Below are positions 7,426-12,672 of a stretch of 12,672 nucleotides of DNA, piece by piece. The notes beneath the pieces were generated by a model. It did no database searches. It was not told the origin of the DNA and saw only the letters and a list, made by a program, of their open reading frames with translations. A program made the translations under genes and the position numbers. Source of the stretch: Alkalibacter sp964582705 (GTDB taxonomy: Bacteria > Bacillota > Clostridia > Eubacteriales > Alkalibacteraceae); NCBI GenBank assembly GCA_964582705.1, contig CAZOTE010000059.1, positions 1 through 12,672 of the forward strand. Direction: 5' to 3'. Numbering within the stretch: position 1 is the first letter of the stretch; each line of letters starts with the position of its first letter.

Positions 7426-8409
7426 TTATATCACAGGATCAAAATACCGAATTGAGTTGTCTCCGTCACAGTCGAGGCCTGTCTCGTAGCTGGCGTTTTG
7501 AAAATAAGACTTAATCGAGTCGAGTTCAGGGGAAGTAGGGTTCGTCAATAGAGGAATCACGAACAAAAACTTACGGGTCCCATCTTCGACGGCAGCATCG
7601 AAGAGCTGGTTGTACGAATAATGGAAAGAAAGGTTTTTGTCACTGGGGTGATGCCATATCTCATTATTAAGATTTAATATTTTTATGTCGTCAGGGGAAT
7701 TTACTTGGTAAAAGGCATTTGAAAATTTACCATAGCTTCCGAAGAGTATTTCGAAAAAACCAAATGACAGCTTTTTAATGCCGGTAGGATCATTTAAAAT
7801 GCTGGTTAGGAGCTCTGTTCTATGGATACTGGATGCAACGGAATTTTTCTTTATCTTAATATTAAAGACTTCCTGCAAGACCTCATCGTAAAAAAGTTCG
7901 ATAATTTTTTTTTCGCCAGAAGATACTTTAAATAAATTTCCGATGGGAAATCTACAGGCTTTTTTAGAGTAGCGATTGTTGTAAAAAGCGATATCGAGAA
8001 AGACCTCGTATTTCTTGTGATTGTATTCCAAAGCCTTAGTTTCTGGGCGTGAGATTAAACGCTTGCCGCTTCTGTAGAATATAAATGGGTGAGTGGCAAC
8101 GTCAAGAGCGTGGTGGGCAATCAGACCCAAGAGGTATGATGTGAGTATCGTTTTGTCTAGCCCGTCATTCATAGAAGAAATCTTTGTAATGGAAGAGTAA
8201 AAAAAATCGTCTACTTTGTTCTGGTGGATTAGAGAGCCATAGTTTATTCTTTCCTCAGGCTTTGCTAGGACGTTGTAGTAAAAGAATACATCTGGTCCCT
8301 GGGTTCCCAAGTTAAAAACATCCCGGTTTATGGCAAAGGCAGTGTTTTTTTTCAAAAGCTTATTTAAAATTTCTTTTCCACATAAATAGTGGTTTATGGC
8401 ATCAGACAT
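7426..8409 (-). CDS. Zinc-dependent phospholipase C family protein
   Basis: A 327-residue protein resembling the Zn_dep_PLPC family (PF00882), which includes clostridial and Bacillus phospholipases C. Potential zinc ligands are in the expected order in the N-terminal half: H7 (AINHYL), D40 (GTQGPDVFFY), H62 (LIHQNK), H99/H100 and D103 (AHHALD), and H107 (THPF). Unlike secreted phospholipases C it has no signal peptide, and it starts directly at the first ligand region, so it should be cytosolic. Its substrate is unknown. The C-terminal half matches nothing I recognise and has no obvious lipid-binding PLAT domain. The ATG at 8409 is preferred over the in-frame GTG at 8418, which overlaps the ribosome site. 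The gene is monocistronic, divergent from the UMF1 transporter. Confidence 0.8.
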   Translation of the reverse strand: MSDAINHYLCGKEILNKLLKKNTAFAINRDVFNLGTQGPDVFFYYNVLAKPEERINYGSLIHQNKVDDFFYSSITKISSMNDGLDKTILTSYLLGLIAHHALDVATHPFIFYRSGKRLISRPETKALEYNHKKYEVFLDIAFYNNRYSKKACRFPIGNLFKVSSGEKKIIELFYDEVLQEVFNIKIKKNSVASSIHRTELLTSILNDPTGIKKLSFGFFEILFGSYGKFSNAFYQVNSPDDIKILNLNNEIWHHPSDKNLSFHYSYNQLFDAAVEDGTRKFLFVIPLLTNPTSPELDSIKSYFQNASYETGLDCDGDNSIRYFDPVI

Positions 8410-8417
8410 GATCTGCA

Positions 8418-8423
8418 CCTCCT
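8418..8423 (-). promoter_or_regulatory. Ribosome binding site that fixes the phospholipase C-like start
   Basis: On the minus strand a full AGGAGG lies 8 nt before the ATG at 8409. The alternative in-frame GTG (8416-8418) overlaps the end of this site, so the shorter start is chosen. Confidence 0.75.
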
Positions 8424-8430
8424 TTTCTTA

Positions 8431-8439
8431 ATGATAACA
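8431..8439 (-). promoter_or_regulatory. Possible extended -10 of the phospholipase C-like gene
   Basis: On the minus strand TGTTATCAT reads as an extended -10 (TGn then TATCAT, five of six matches to TATAAT). No good -35 is seen. The leader to the ribosome site would be very short. Confidence 0.35.
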
Positions 8440-8449
8440 TAAAATTAAT

Positions 8450-8477
8450 TTTACAAAGAAGGTATTATTGATAAAAT
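8450..8477 (+). promoter_or_regulatory. Promoter of the UMF1-type transporter
   Basis: TTTACA (8450-8455, five of six matches to TTGACA) is followed after 16 nt by TAAAAT (8472-8477), with TG at 8469-8470 making an extended -10. The initiation point would be near 8484, about 20 nt before the ATG. Confidence 0.6.
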
Positions 8478-8505
8478 ATAGATATAAAATTCTAGAGGTG
8501 AGGAC

Positions 8506-9744
8506 ATGAAACTGACTAAGGAAGAAATCAGCTGGATACTTTACGACTGCGGAAACTCCGCCTACTCCATAATTATCACAACTGCAATATTTCCCATTTA
8601 TTTTACCGGGATGGCTTCCCAGGCGGGTGCAAGCGGAGCATCTGCCACAGCGTGGTGGAATTATGGGAATGCATTTGCTACATTTTTAATCGTAGTGCTA
8701 AGTCCGATTTTGGGTACGATAGCGGATTACAAGAATTTTAAAAAGCGGTTTTTTGCGTTTTTTTCATTGCTTGGAATTGCTTTTACAGGATTTTTGGCGG
8801 TGGTACCGGAATCGAACTGGCAGTTTCTGATGATTTTTTACGTGGTGACAGTGGTAGGCTTTGCAGGGTCGAATATCTTTTACGATGCTTTTTTAGTGGA
8901 TGTTTCAGAGGATGAAAACATGGACAAGGTATCATCCAACGGTTTTGCATTTGGGTATATTAGCAGTGTAGTTCCTTTCGTACTATGCATATTCCTGATA
9001 AACTTTTCGGGCCTTGACGTTTTATTGATGACGAAGATATCCTTTGCCATAACTAGCTTGTGGTGGGGGCTTTTCACATTACCTATGATAAAAAATGTCA
9101 GGCAGATCCACTTTATCGAACCCGAACCAAAGCCATTAAAGAACAGTTTTTTGAGAATTGTAAATACCATAAAAAACATCAGAAAATACAGGACGATAGC
9201 GATTTTCCTCGGTGCGTATTTTTTCTATATCGATGGAGTAGATACAATCATAAGAAATGCCGCCGTTTTTGGGGAGCAGATAGGACTAGATGCCACTGGA
9301 CTTATGATAGCCCTATTAATGACACAAATTGTAGCATTCCCATGTGCAATGCTTTACGGTATGCTGGCTGTGAGATTTAGTGCTAGAAATATGATAATAT
9401 TTGGAATACTGACATACTTTGTGGTGTGCATCATGGCTTATAGAATGGAAACAATATGGGATTTTGCGTTTTTGGGTTTCATGATAGCATCTGCGCAAGG
9501 AGGGATACAGGCTCTTAGCAGGTCTTATTTTGCAAAAATAGTTCCAAAGAAGAATTCGAATGAATTTTTTGGGTTCTACAACATACTGGGAAAGTTTGCC
9601 GCAATAATGGGTCCTATTCTTGTGGGAACGATAACGCTGGCGACGGGGGATATAAGAAAGGCTGTGCTCAGCCTTGTAGTCTTGTTTGGGATTGGACTTG
9701 TAATGATTTTGAGGCTCCCAAAATATCCGGAAAGAGTAAAATAA
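8506..9744 (+). CDS. UMF1 / Atg22-like MFS transporter
   Basis: A 412-residue integral membrane protein with about 12 transmembrane helices. The N-terminal signature WILYDCGNSAYS (residues 10-21, with D14 and N17) followed by a helix ending FPIYF is typical of the UMF1/Atg22-like branch of MFS (PF11700 type). A motif-A-like loop GTIADYKNFKKRFF lies between helices 2 and 3, and FYDAFLVDVSEDENMDKVSSNGFAFGY, typical of the branch, begins near residue 125. Yeast Atg22 exports amino acids from the vacuole. Bacterial members have no settled substrate, so none is assigned. The ribosome site GAGGTGAGG is close to the ATG. The gene has its own promoter and a strong terminator, so it appears monocistronic. 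Confidence 0.88.
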   Translation: MKLTKEEISWILYDCGNSAYSIIITTAIFPIYFTGMASQAGASGASATAWWNYGNAFATFLIVVLSPILGTIADYKNFKKRFFAFFSLLGIAFTGFLAVVPESNWQFLMIFYVVTVVGFAGSNIFYDAFLVDVSEDENMDKVSSNGFAFGYISSVVPFVLCIFLINFSGLDVLLMTKISFAITSLWWGLFTLPMIKNVRQIHFIEPEPKPLKNSFLRIVNTIKNIRKYRTIAIFLGAYFFYIDGVDTIIRNAAVFGEQIGLDATGLMIALLMTQIVAFPCAMLYGMLAVRFSARNMIIFGILTYFVVCIMAYRMETIWDFAFLGFMIASAQGGIQALSRSYFAKIVPKKNSNEFFGFYNILGKFAAIMGPILVGTITLATGDIRKAVLSLVVLFGIGLVMILRLPKYPERVK

Positions 9745-9777
9745 AAAATCGGGGCCAAGTGAAGGCCCCGATTTTTT
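9743..9777. terminator. Bidirectional intrinsic terminator
   Basis: A 14-bp stem pairs 9743-9756 with 9764-9777 around a 7-nt loop. The GC core GGGGCC/GGCCCC is flanked by an A6 run on one side and a T6 run on the other, so either transcript ends in a U-tract. It serves both the transporter and the converging superoxide reductase gene, whose stop codon (9776-9778) overlaps it. Confidence 0.92.
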
Positions 9778-10160
9778 ATTCACATTTGACAGGCACGCTA
9801 TTTTCCCATAGACCGTGGATATTGCAGTAGCTCATAGCCATGAGCTCTCCTGATTCTTGTATCTTGATGCTTACATTGGCACAAAAGTCGGTAAGGATAC
9901 CGGATTCACCGTGAGCGTCAAAATCGACAGAAGCTACTTCTACTGGGAATTTTCCGCTCTCAGGCTTGAAAAATACCTTTATCCATTTGATATAATGTTC
10001 AAATGTATTTGGATGAGCGATTTCTTCGCCGACGACAGCAGTCACGATAAAAGACTCGTCTTTCTTTACNNNNNNNNNNGCTTTCAGGTGCTTTGATTAC
10101 AGGAACGTGTTTTTCGCTTTTCCAGTCGCCGCTTTGGACGGTTGCAGTTAAATTTGACAT
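9776..10160 (-). CDS. Superoxide reductase (neelaredoxin, class II), interrupted by an assembly gap
   Basis: Non-heme iron enzyme that reduces superoxide to hydrogen peroxide in the cytosol of anaerobes, without making oxygen. From the ATG at 10160 the first 27 residues include SEKHVPVI, with the Glu and His of the family's active site. After the gap come HPNTFEHY (two His ligands) and SYCNIHGLW near the C-terminus (Cys and His ligands), so the full Fe(His)4(Cys) site is present. No N-terminal desulforedoxin domain is seen, hence class II. The visible part is 124 residues, already near full family length. The 10 N at 10070-10079 put the two halves out of frame as written. A gap of zero or a few whole codons would restore one reading frame. 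AGGAG lies 8 nt before the ATG. The electron donor, usually rubredoxin, is not in the window. Confidence 0.92.
10070..10079. other. Assembly gap (10 N)
   Basis: Ten undetermined bases lie inside the superoxide reductase gene. Both edges fall exactly on codon boundaries of that gene, so the true gap should be a multiple of three. Ten is therefore a placeholder or an estimate, not a measured length. Confidence 0.95.
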
Positions 10161-10196
10161 TGTATACACTCCTTTTATCTTTTCTTATCACAATTT

Positions 10197-10260
10197 TTAT
10201 TATACCCATACAAATAATGAATAAACAGATTAATAAACCTTATAAAATTGGGTATAATAA
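10197..10260. promoter_or_regulatory. Divergent promoters of superoxide reductase and acylphosphatase inside a 12-bp inverted repeat
   Basis: TGGGTATAATAA occurs on the plus strand at 10249-10260 and, perfectly inverted, at 10197-10208. Each copy contains a TATAAT -10 box. The plus-strand promoter pairs TTAATA (10230-10235) with TATAAT (10253-10258) over 17 nt. The minus-strand promoter pairs TGTTTA (10222-10227) with TATAAT (10199-10204), also over 17 nt. Its leader is about 30 nt, and the plus leader is about 14 nt. The repeat may also be a regulator site, but I recognise no known operator. Confidence 0.6.
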
Positions 10261-10278
10261 GCATTGAGGTGAAAATGG

Positions 10279-10557
10279 ATGAAAAGAGTCAGACTTATAG
10301 TTGAGGGAAGAGTGCAAGGGGTTGGGTTCAGATGGTTTACAAAGGAGCTTGCCATTAGGTACGGCTTGACAGGAGACGTTAAAAACAATTACGACTCTAC
10401 CGTGGAAATAAATGCTCAAGGCGAGGATGAAGCCATAGATGAGTTTATAGAAAAGCTCTATGAAGGACCCAATCGTTTTGCGAAAGTGGAGAATATAAGA
10501 GCACGGGAAATCGAACCAGTGGAAAAAGAAAAAGATTTTGACGTGATTTTATTGTAA
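10279..10557 (+). CDS. acyP: Acylphosphatase
   Basis: A small cytosolic enzyme that hydrolyses the carboxyl-phosphate bond of acyl phosphates such as acetyl phosphate or 1,3-bisphosphoglycerate. The 92-residue length is standard. The phosphate-binding motif GRVQGVGFRWF is at residues 10-20 with catalytic R18. The second catalytic residue N36 is in GDVKN (32-36), which aligns with GWVRN of characterised enzymes; the usual tryptophan is replaced by D33. GAGGTG lies 7 nt before the ATG. An ATG 4 nt earlier (10275) is out of frame and closes after nine codons. The gene is divergent from superoxide reductase. The SEC-C protein downstream has its own promoter, whose -35 overlaps the acyP stop. Confidence 0.94.
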   Translation: MKRVRLIVEGRVQGVGFRWFTKELAIRYGLTGDVKNNYDSTVEINAQGEDEAIDEFIEKLYEGPNRFAKVENIRAREIEPVEKEKDFDVILL

Positions 10558-10580
10558 TGGCCTAGAAATTAATGTATAAT
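10552..10580 (+). promoter_or_regulatory. Promoter of the SEC-C motif gene
   Basis: TTGTAA (10552-10557) and a perfect TATAAT (10575-10580) are 17 nt apart. The -35 overlaps the end of acyP including its stop codon. Transcription would begin near 10587, with the AGGAGGT ribosome site at 10596-10602 following closely. Confidence 0.65.
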
Positions 10581-10608
10581 TCCTTTTAGTAAACTAGGAG
10601 GTAATGAG

Positions 10609-11115
10609 ATGGCCTTATACGAAAAATGGCAGAGCATTATTGAAGAATCCAGCAAATCAGAGGAAGCGCAGCAGGAGTTTTGGAATGATTTTTGTGAGAA
10701 GGAACAGACTATTTACGAGAAGATCCTCGGCGCTAATCAAAAGGAAATAAAAGGAGCAATCAAAGAGCTGGCAAATGAATACCAAGTGAGCCTTCCGTAT
10801 TTCATGGGATTTTTAGATGGAATAAACGATAGCATTGAGAGTTCGAATACCCTGGAAGATTTCACCGAAGAAGACGAAGTTTCCTTGGTCATTGACTTTA
10901 AAAAGCTATATTGGAACATGTTGGCTGTACCTGCGCCCTGGCTGTATGAGCTTCCTCAGTGGGAAGGCGTATTGTCTGCGGAGGAAAGAGCTGGTATCCA
11001 AAGGGATTATAATAGGTCAAAGACTGTAGTAAATGAGAACAAGGTGGGCAGAAATGAGCCATGTCCTTGTGGCAGCGGGAAAAAATACAAAAAATGCTGC
11101 GGAAAAGCAAAGTAG
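10609..11115 (+). CDS. SEC-C motif protein of unknown function
   Basis: A 168-residue soluble protein ending in a SEC-C metal-binding motif. VGRNEPCPCGSGKKYKKCCG spans residues 146-165 and has the pattern C152-x-C154-x8-C163-C164. This motif chelates zinc in the C-terminus of SecA, where it contacts SecB and ribosomes, and it also occurs in many unrelated stand-alone proteins. The N-terminal 140 residues are acidic and probably helical (QEFWNDFCEKEQTIYEKIL near 23-41; a helix-like PYFMGFLDGINDSIE near 63-77) and contain no SecA-like ATPase. I recognise no further domain. A strong AGGAGGT site precedes the ATG. A promoter within the end of acyP and a terminator after the stop make it a single-gene unit. 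Confidence 0.85.
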   Translation: MALYEKWQSIIEESSKSEEAQQEFWNDFCEKEQTIYEKILGANQKEIKGAIKELANEYQVSLPYFMGFLDGINDSIESSNTLEDFTEEDEVSLVIDFKKLYWNMLAVPAPWLYELPQWEGVLSAEERAGIQRDYNRSKTVVNENKVGRNEPCPCGSGKKYKKCCGKAK

Positions 11116-11127
11116 ATAACATAAGCG

Positions 11128-11170
11128 AGCGCCTGCCGAAATTTAATTCGATGCAGGCGCTTATTTTTTT
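11128..11170 (+). terminator. Intrinsic terminator of the SEC-C gene
   Basis: AGCGCCTGC (11128-11136) pairs with GCAGGCGCT (11153-11161). An inner CGAA/TTCG stem closes a 6-nt loop, with two unpaired bases at 11151-11152. The run TATTTTTTTT follows directly. The U-tract fits the plus strand; the converging patatin gene ends 5 bp beyond, and on the minus strand no U-tract follows the stem. Confidence 0.88.
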
Positions 11171-11174
11171 TATG

Positions 11175-12488
11175 CTATCTGTTTGTCAAATAAAGAAGAG
11201 TGAGGATAGATAGATTTACTTCCGGGGTAAAGCGGTTTATGAGCTTGCCCAAAGGGAACTTAGAGTTTACGTTAAGGCTCAAGAAATACATGTAGTAAGT
11301 TAAAAAACGAAGACTGTCCATAGGGCTTATATCCTCATCGCTCTCTTTGAAAACATTCAAAATATTACGGTGATTTTTTATTAGAGACAGGTTTTCATCT
11401 ATCAAGGCGTTCACGGCTTTAAAAATTTCTTTTGTAAGTTCATCAGTTGTATACTTCTTGAGCCTTGGGATGTCTAGGTTTTTAGCTGTTATCTCCAGCA
11501 TGCTAAGGCAGGGGTCCTGGTTTCTGAAGGAAGTATATCCAAGAAGCTTTTTGATTTCATCGTAAGCTTCCTCCTTTCCCAAAAGCTGCTCCCGACCTAA
11601 AAGCAGAGGCAGCTTCATCCCGTCGTCTCCTGGTATGGGAAAGCCAAGCCTTTGTTGGAAGCGCAAAAAACTTTCGTTGTCTCTTGTGACGTCGATATAG
11701 TAGTTTTTGCCTTTTACAACTTCAAATTTCTTTAGAGTGTCCAGATAACCCATCTGGATGTTTTTTTTCATAAGTTCAGGATCAAATTCTAAAATCAATC
11801 CCAGATACTCGGAATTTGTAATGTTGATGATGTTCAAATCATCTCTTTTCTTTCGCAGCTTAAACCCCGGTGGAGAAGGCAATTCAACGGCTATAAGGTT
11901 TTTGTACCCCCTGTCGGCAAGAAGGTCTATGGGGAAATTGTCGTAAACTGCCCCATCGATGTAAGTCTTTCCATCTATTTCGTGTTTTTTGAAAGCGGGA
12001 AAGGCGGCACTGGCCAAAAGGTAATCTATGAGTTTGCCCTTTGGTATGTCATCTATCATAAGCTCAAGGGGTTTTAAATCGCTAAGGGAAACGGTGACGA
12101 GACCTAGCTTTATTGGTGAGTTGCGAATACGGTCTTCATCGATGTGTTTTTTGAGATTGTTTTTCAGCGGCGTGACGTCAAGGCCTCCATCAAAAACATA
12201 ATCTTTGAAGGAAGTAGCAAAGGTGTTCCAATCCTGGCGAGACCATTCGGATATGTATTTGTCGGTAATCTTTTGATTGAAGGCAAAGACTTGGTCCATA
12301 GATAAGTTTGACCAAAATTCGAGTGCAAAATCAAAGTCGTTTTGTGCTATGATCGCTCCGTTTAATGCGCCGACCGAGGTTCCGGCAACAGCGCTGATTT
12401 TAATGTCCATTTCTCTAAGGGCTTTCCACACACCGATCTCAAAAGACCCCTTGGCTCCACCGCCGCTTAAAACCAAACCGTATTCCAT
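11175..12488 (-). CDS. Patatin-like phospholipase family protein
   Basis: A 437-residue protein with an N-terminal patatin acyl-hydrolase domain using a Ser-Asp dyad. The oxyanion-hole motif SGGGAKG is at residues 8-14, the nucleophile elbow GTSVG at 36-40 gives S38, and the catalytic Asp is D178 in IDGAVYDNFP (DGA instead of the commoner DGG). Family members cleave fatty acids from phospholipids or other lipids. No signal peptide or membrane segment is visible, so it is likely cytosolic, perhaps associated with the membrane surface. Residues from about 210 to 437 form a long extension, largely helical in the last third, that I do not recognise. The start is supported by its position immediately before the first beta strand (MEYGLVLSGGG) and an upstream AGGAG, 11 nt away. 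It has its own promoter. Confidence 0.9.
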   Translation of the reverse strand: MEYGLVLSGGGAKGSFEIGVWKALREMDIKISAVAGTSVGALNGAIIAQNDFDFALEFWSNLSMDQVFAFNQKITDKYISEWSRQDWNTFATSFKDYVFDGGLDVTPLKNNLKKHIDEDRIRNSPIKLGLVTVSLSDLKPLELMIDDIPKGKLIDYLLASAAFPAFKKHEIDGKTYIDGAVYDNFPIDLLADRGYKNLIAVELPSPPGFKLRKKRDDLNIINITNSEYLGLILEFDPELMKKNIQMGYLDTLKKFEVVKGKNYYIDVTRDNESFLRFQQRLGFPIPGDDGMKLPLLLGREQLLGKEEAYDEIKKLLGYTSFRNQDPCLSMLEITAKNLDIPRLKKYTTDELTKEIFKAVNALIDENLSLIKNHRNILNVFKESDEDISPMDSLRFLTYYMYFLSLNVNSKFPLGKLINRFTPEVNLSILTLLYLTNR

Positions 12489-12529
12489 GATCCACCACTC
12501 TCCTGAAAGCGTTTAATTGAATTTATTAC

Positions 12530-12538
12530 ATTATATCA
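12530..12538 (-). promoter_or_regulatory. Extended -10 promoter of the patatin-like gene
   Basis: On the minus strand TGATATAAT is a perfect extended -10 (TGn then TATAAT), about 42 nt before the ATG. The -35 is poor (GTGTCT, three of six matches, 17 nt upstream), as often seen with extended -10 promoters. Confidence 0.55.
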
Positions 12539-12672
12539 TAGACGAGCAGATTAGACACTTGGGTGATTAGTAAGGAAATGAGCAAAGTTGTAAAATGAAA
12601 TGACCGAATAAATAAAGAAAGATTCATTTGAAGAAATCTGATATAGTGTAAATCACCACAATCCCACTATAA
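12539..12672. other. AT-rich intergenic end of window without a recognised gene
   Basis: No convincing coding frame, RNA gene or terminator is seen. A plus-strand TGATATAGT (12639-12647) could be an extended -10 for a gene beyond the window, but it has no good -35 and the call is weak. Confidence 0.4.

Noticed and set aside
9857..10096. A plus-strand open frame across the N gap.
   Set aside because: It runs through undetermined bases and opposite the superoxide reductase gene, whose active-site motifs are unmistakable.
10197..10260. A PerR-type operator controlling superoxide reductase.
   Set aside because: The PerR box needs a compact TTATAATnATTATAA-like palindrome. Here the arms are 40 nt apart and the inner bases do not fit.
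1..12672. CRISPR arrays, tRNA or rRNA genes, and defence or toxin-antitoxin modules.
   Set aside because: I looked for direct repeats with regular spacing, tRNA-like CCA-ended folds and typical module genes on both strands and saw none.

Overview
The window looks like the chromosome of a strict or near-strict anaerobe of the Firmicutes, most likely a clostridium. It is AT-rich (my impression is about 40% G+C). Genes carry strong AGGAG/AGGAGG ribosome sites, promoters are sigma-A-like and often of the extended -10 TGnTAtAAT type, and intrinsic terminators separate transcription units. A Re-type citrate synthase-like gene, an Aquifex-type aconitase and a neelaredoxin-type superoxide reductase all point to anaerobic metabolism. 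A run of 10 N shows that this is a draft assembly.

Layout from left to right. Positions 1-53 are the extreme 3' end of a group II intron: the 3' strand of domain V, then a complete domain VI with a bulged branch-point A. Next come a class I SAM methyltransferase and an OFA-like MFS transporter 12 bp apart (90-1976). A murI-trpS pair follows (2069-3909); the trpS ribosome site overlaps the murI stop. A clear promoter at 3943-3971 then drives a two-gene unit of a probable Re-citrate synthase and aconitase (4091-7386), ended by a long hairpin. On the minus strand is a zinc-dependent phospholipase C family protein (7426-8409). It is divergent from a UMF1/Atg22-like MFS transporter (8506-9744). 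A bidirectional terminator separates that transporter from a convergent superoxide reductase gene (9776-10160, minus) that contains the N gap. The superoxide reductase gene is divergent from acylphosphatase (10279-10557). A SEC-C motif protein with its own promoter (10609-11115), a terminator, and a minus-strand patatin-like phospholipase (11175-12488) complete the window.

How the genes work together. Citrate synthase plus aconitase supply the first steps of the oxidative half of an incomplete TCA cycle, giving isocitrate and onward 2-oxoglutarate and glutamate. MurI converts L-glutamate to D-glutamate for peptidoglycan and TrpS charges tRNA-Trp. Superoxide reductase protects oxygen-labile enzymes such as the [4Fe-4S] aconitase. 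The two lipase-family proteins lack visible signal peptides and probably act inside the cell, but their substrates cannot be read from sequence.

I see no clear novel multi-gene defence, secretion or biosynthetic system. The most noteworthy items are the group II intron tail at the left edge, the Re-citrate synthase-aconitase operon, the gapped superoxide reductase gene whose frame shows that the 10 N are not a literal length, and the mirror-symmetric -10 elements between superoxide reductase and acylphosphatase. No intergenic stretch exceeds 300 bases; the longest are 3910-4090 and 12489-12672.
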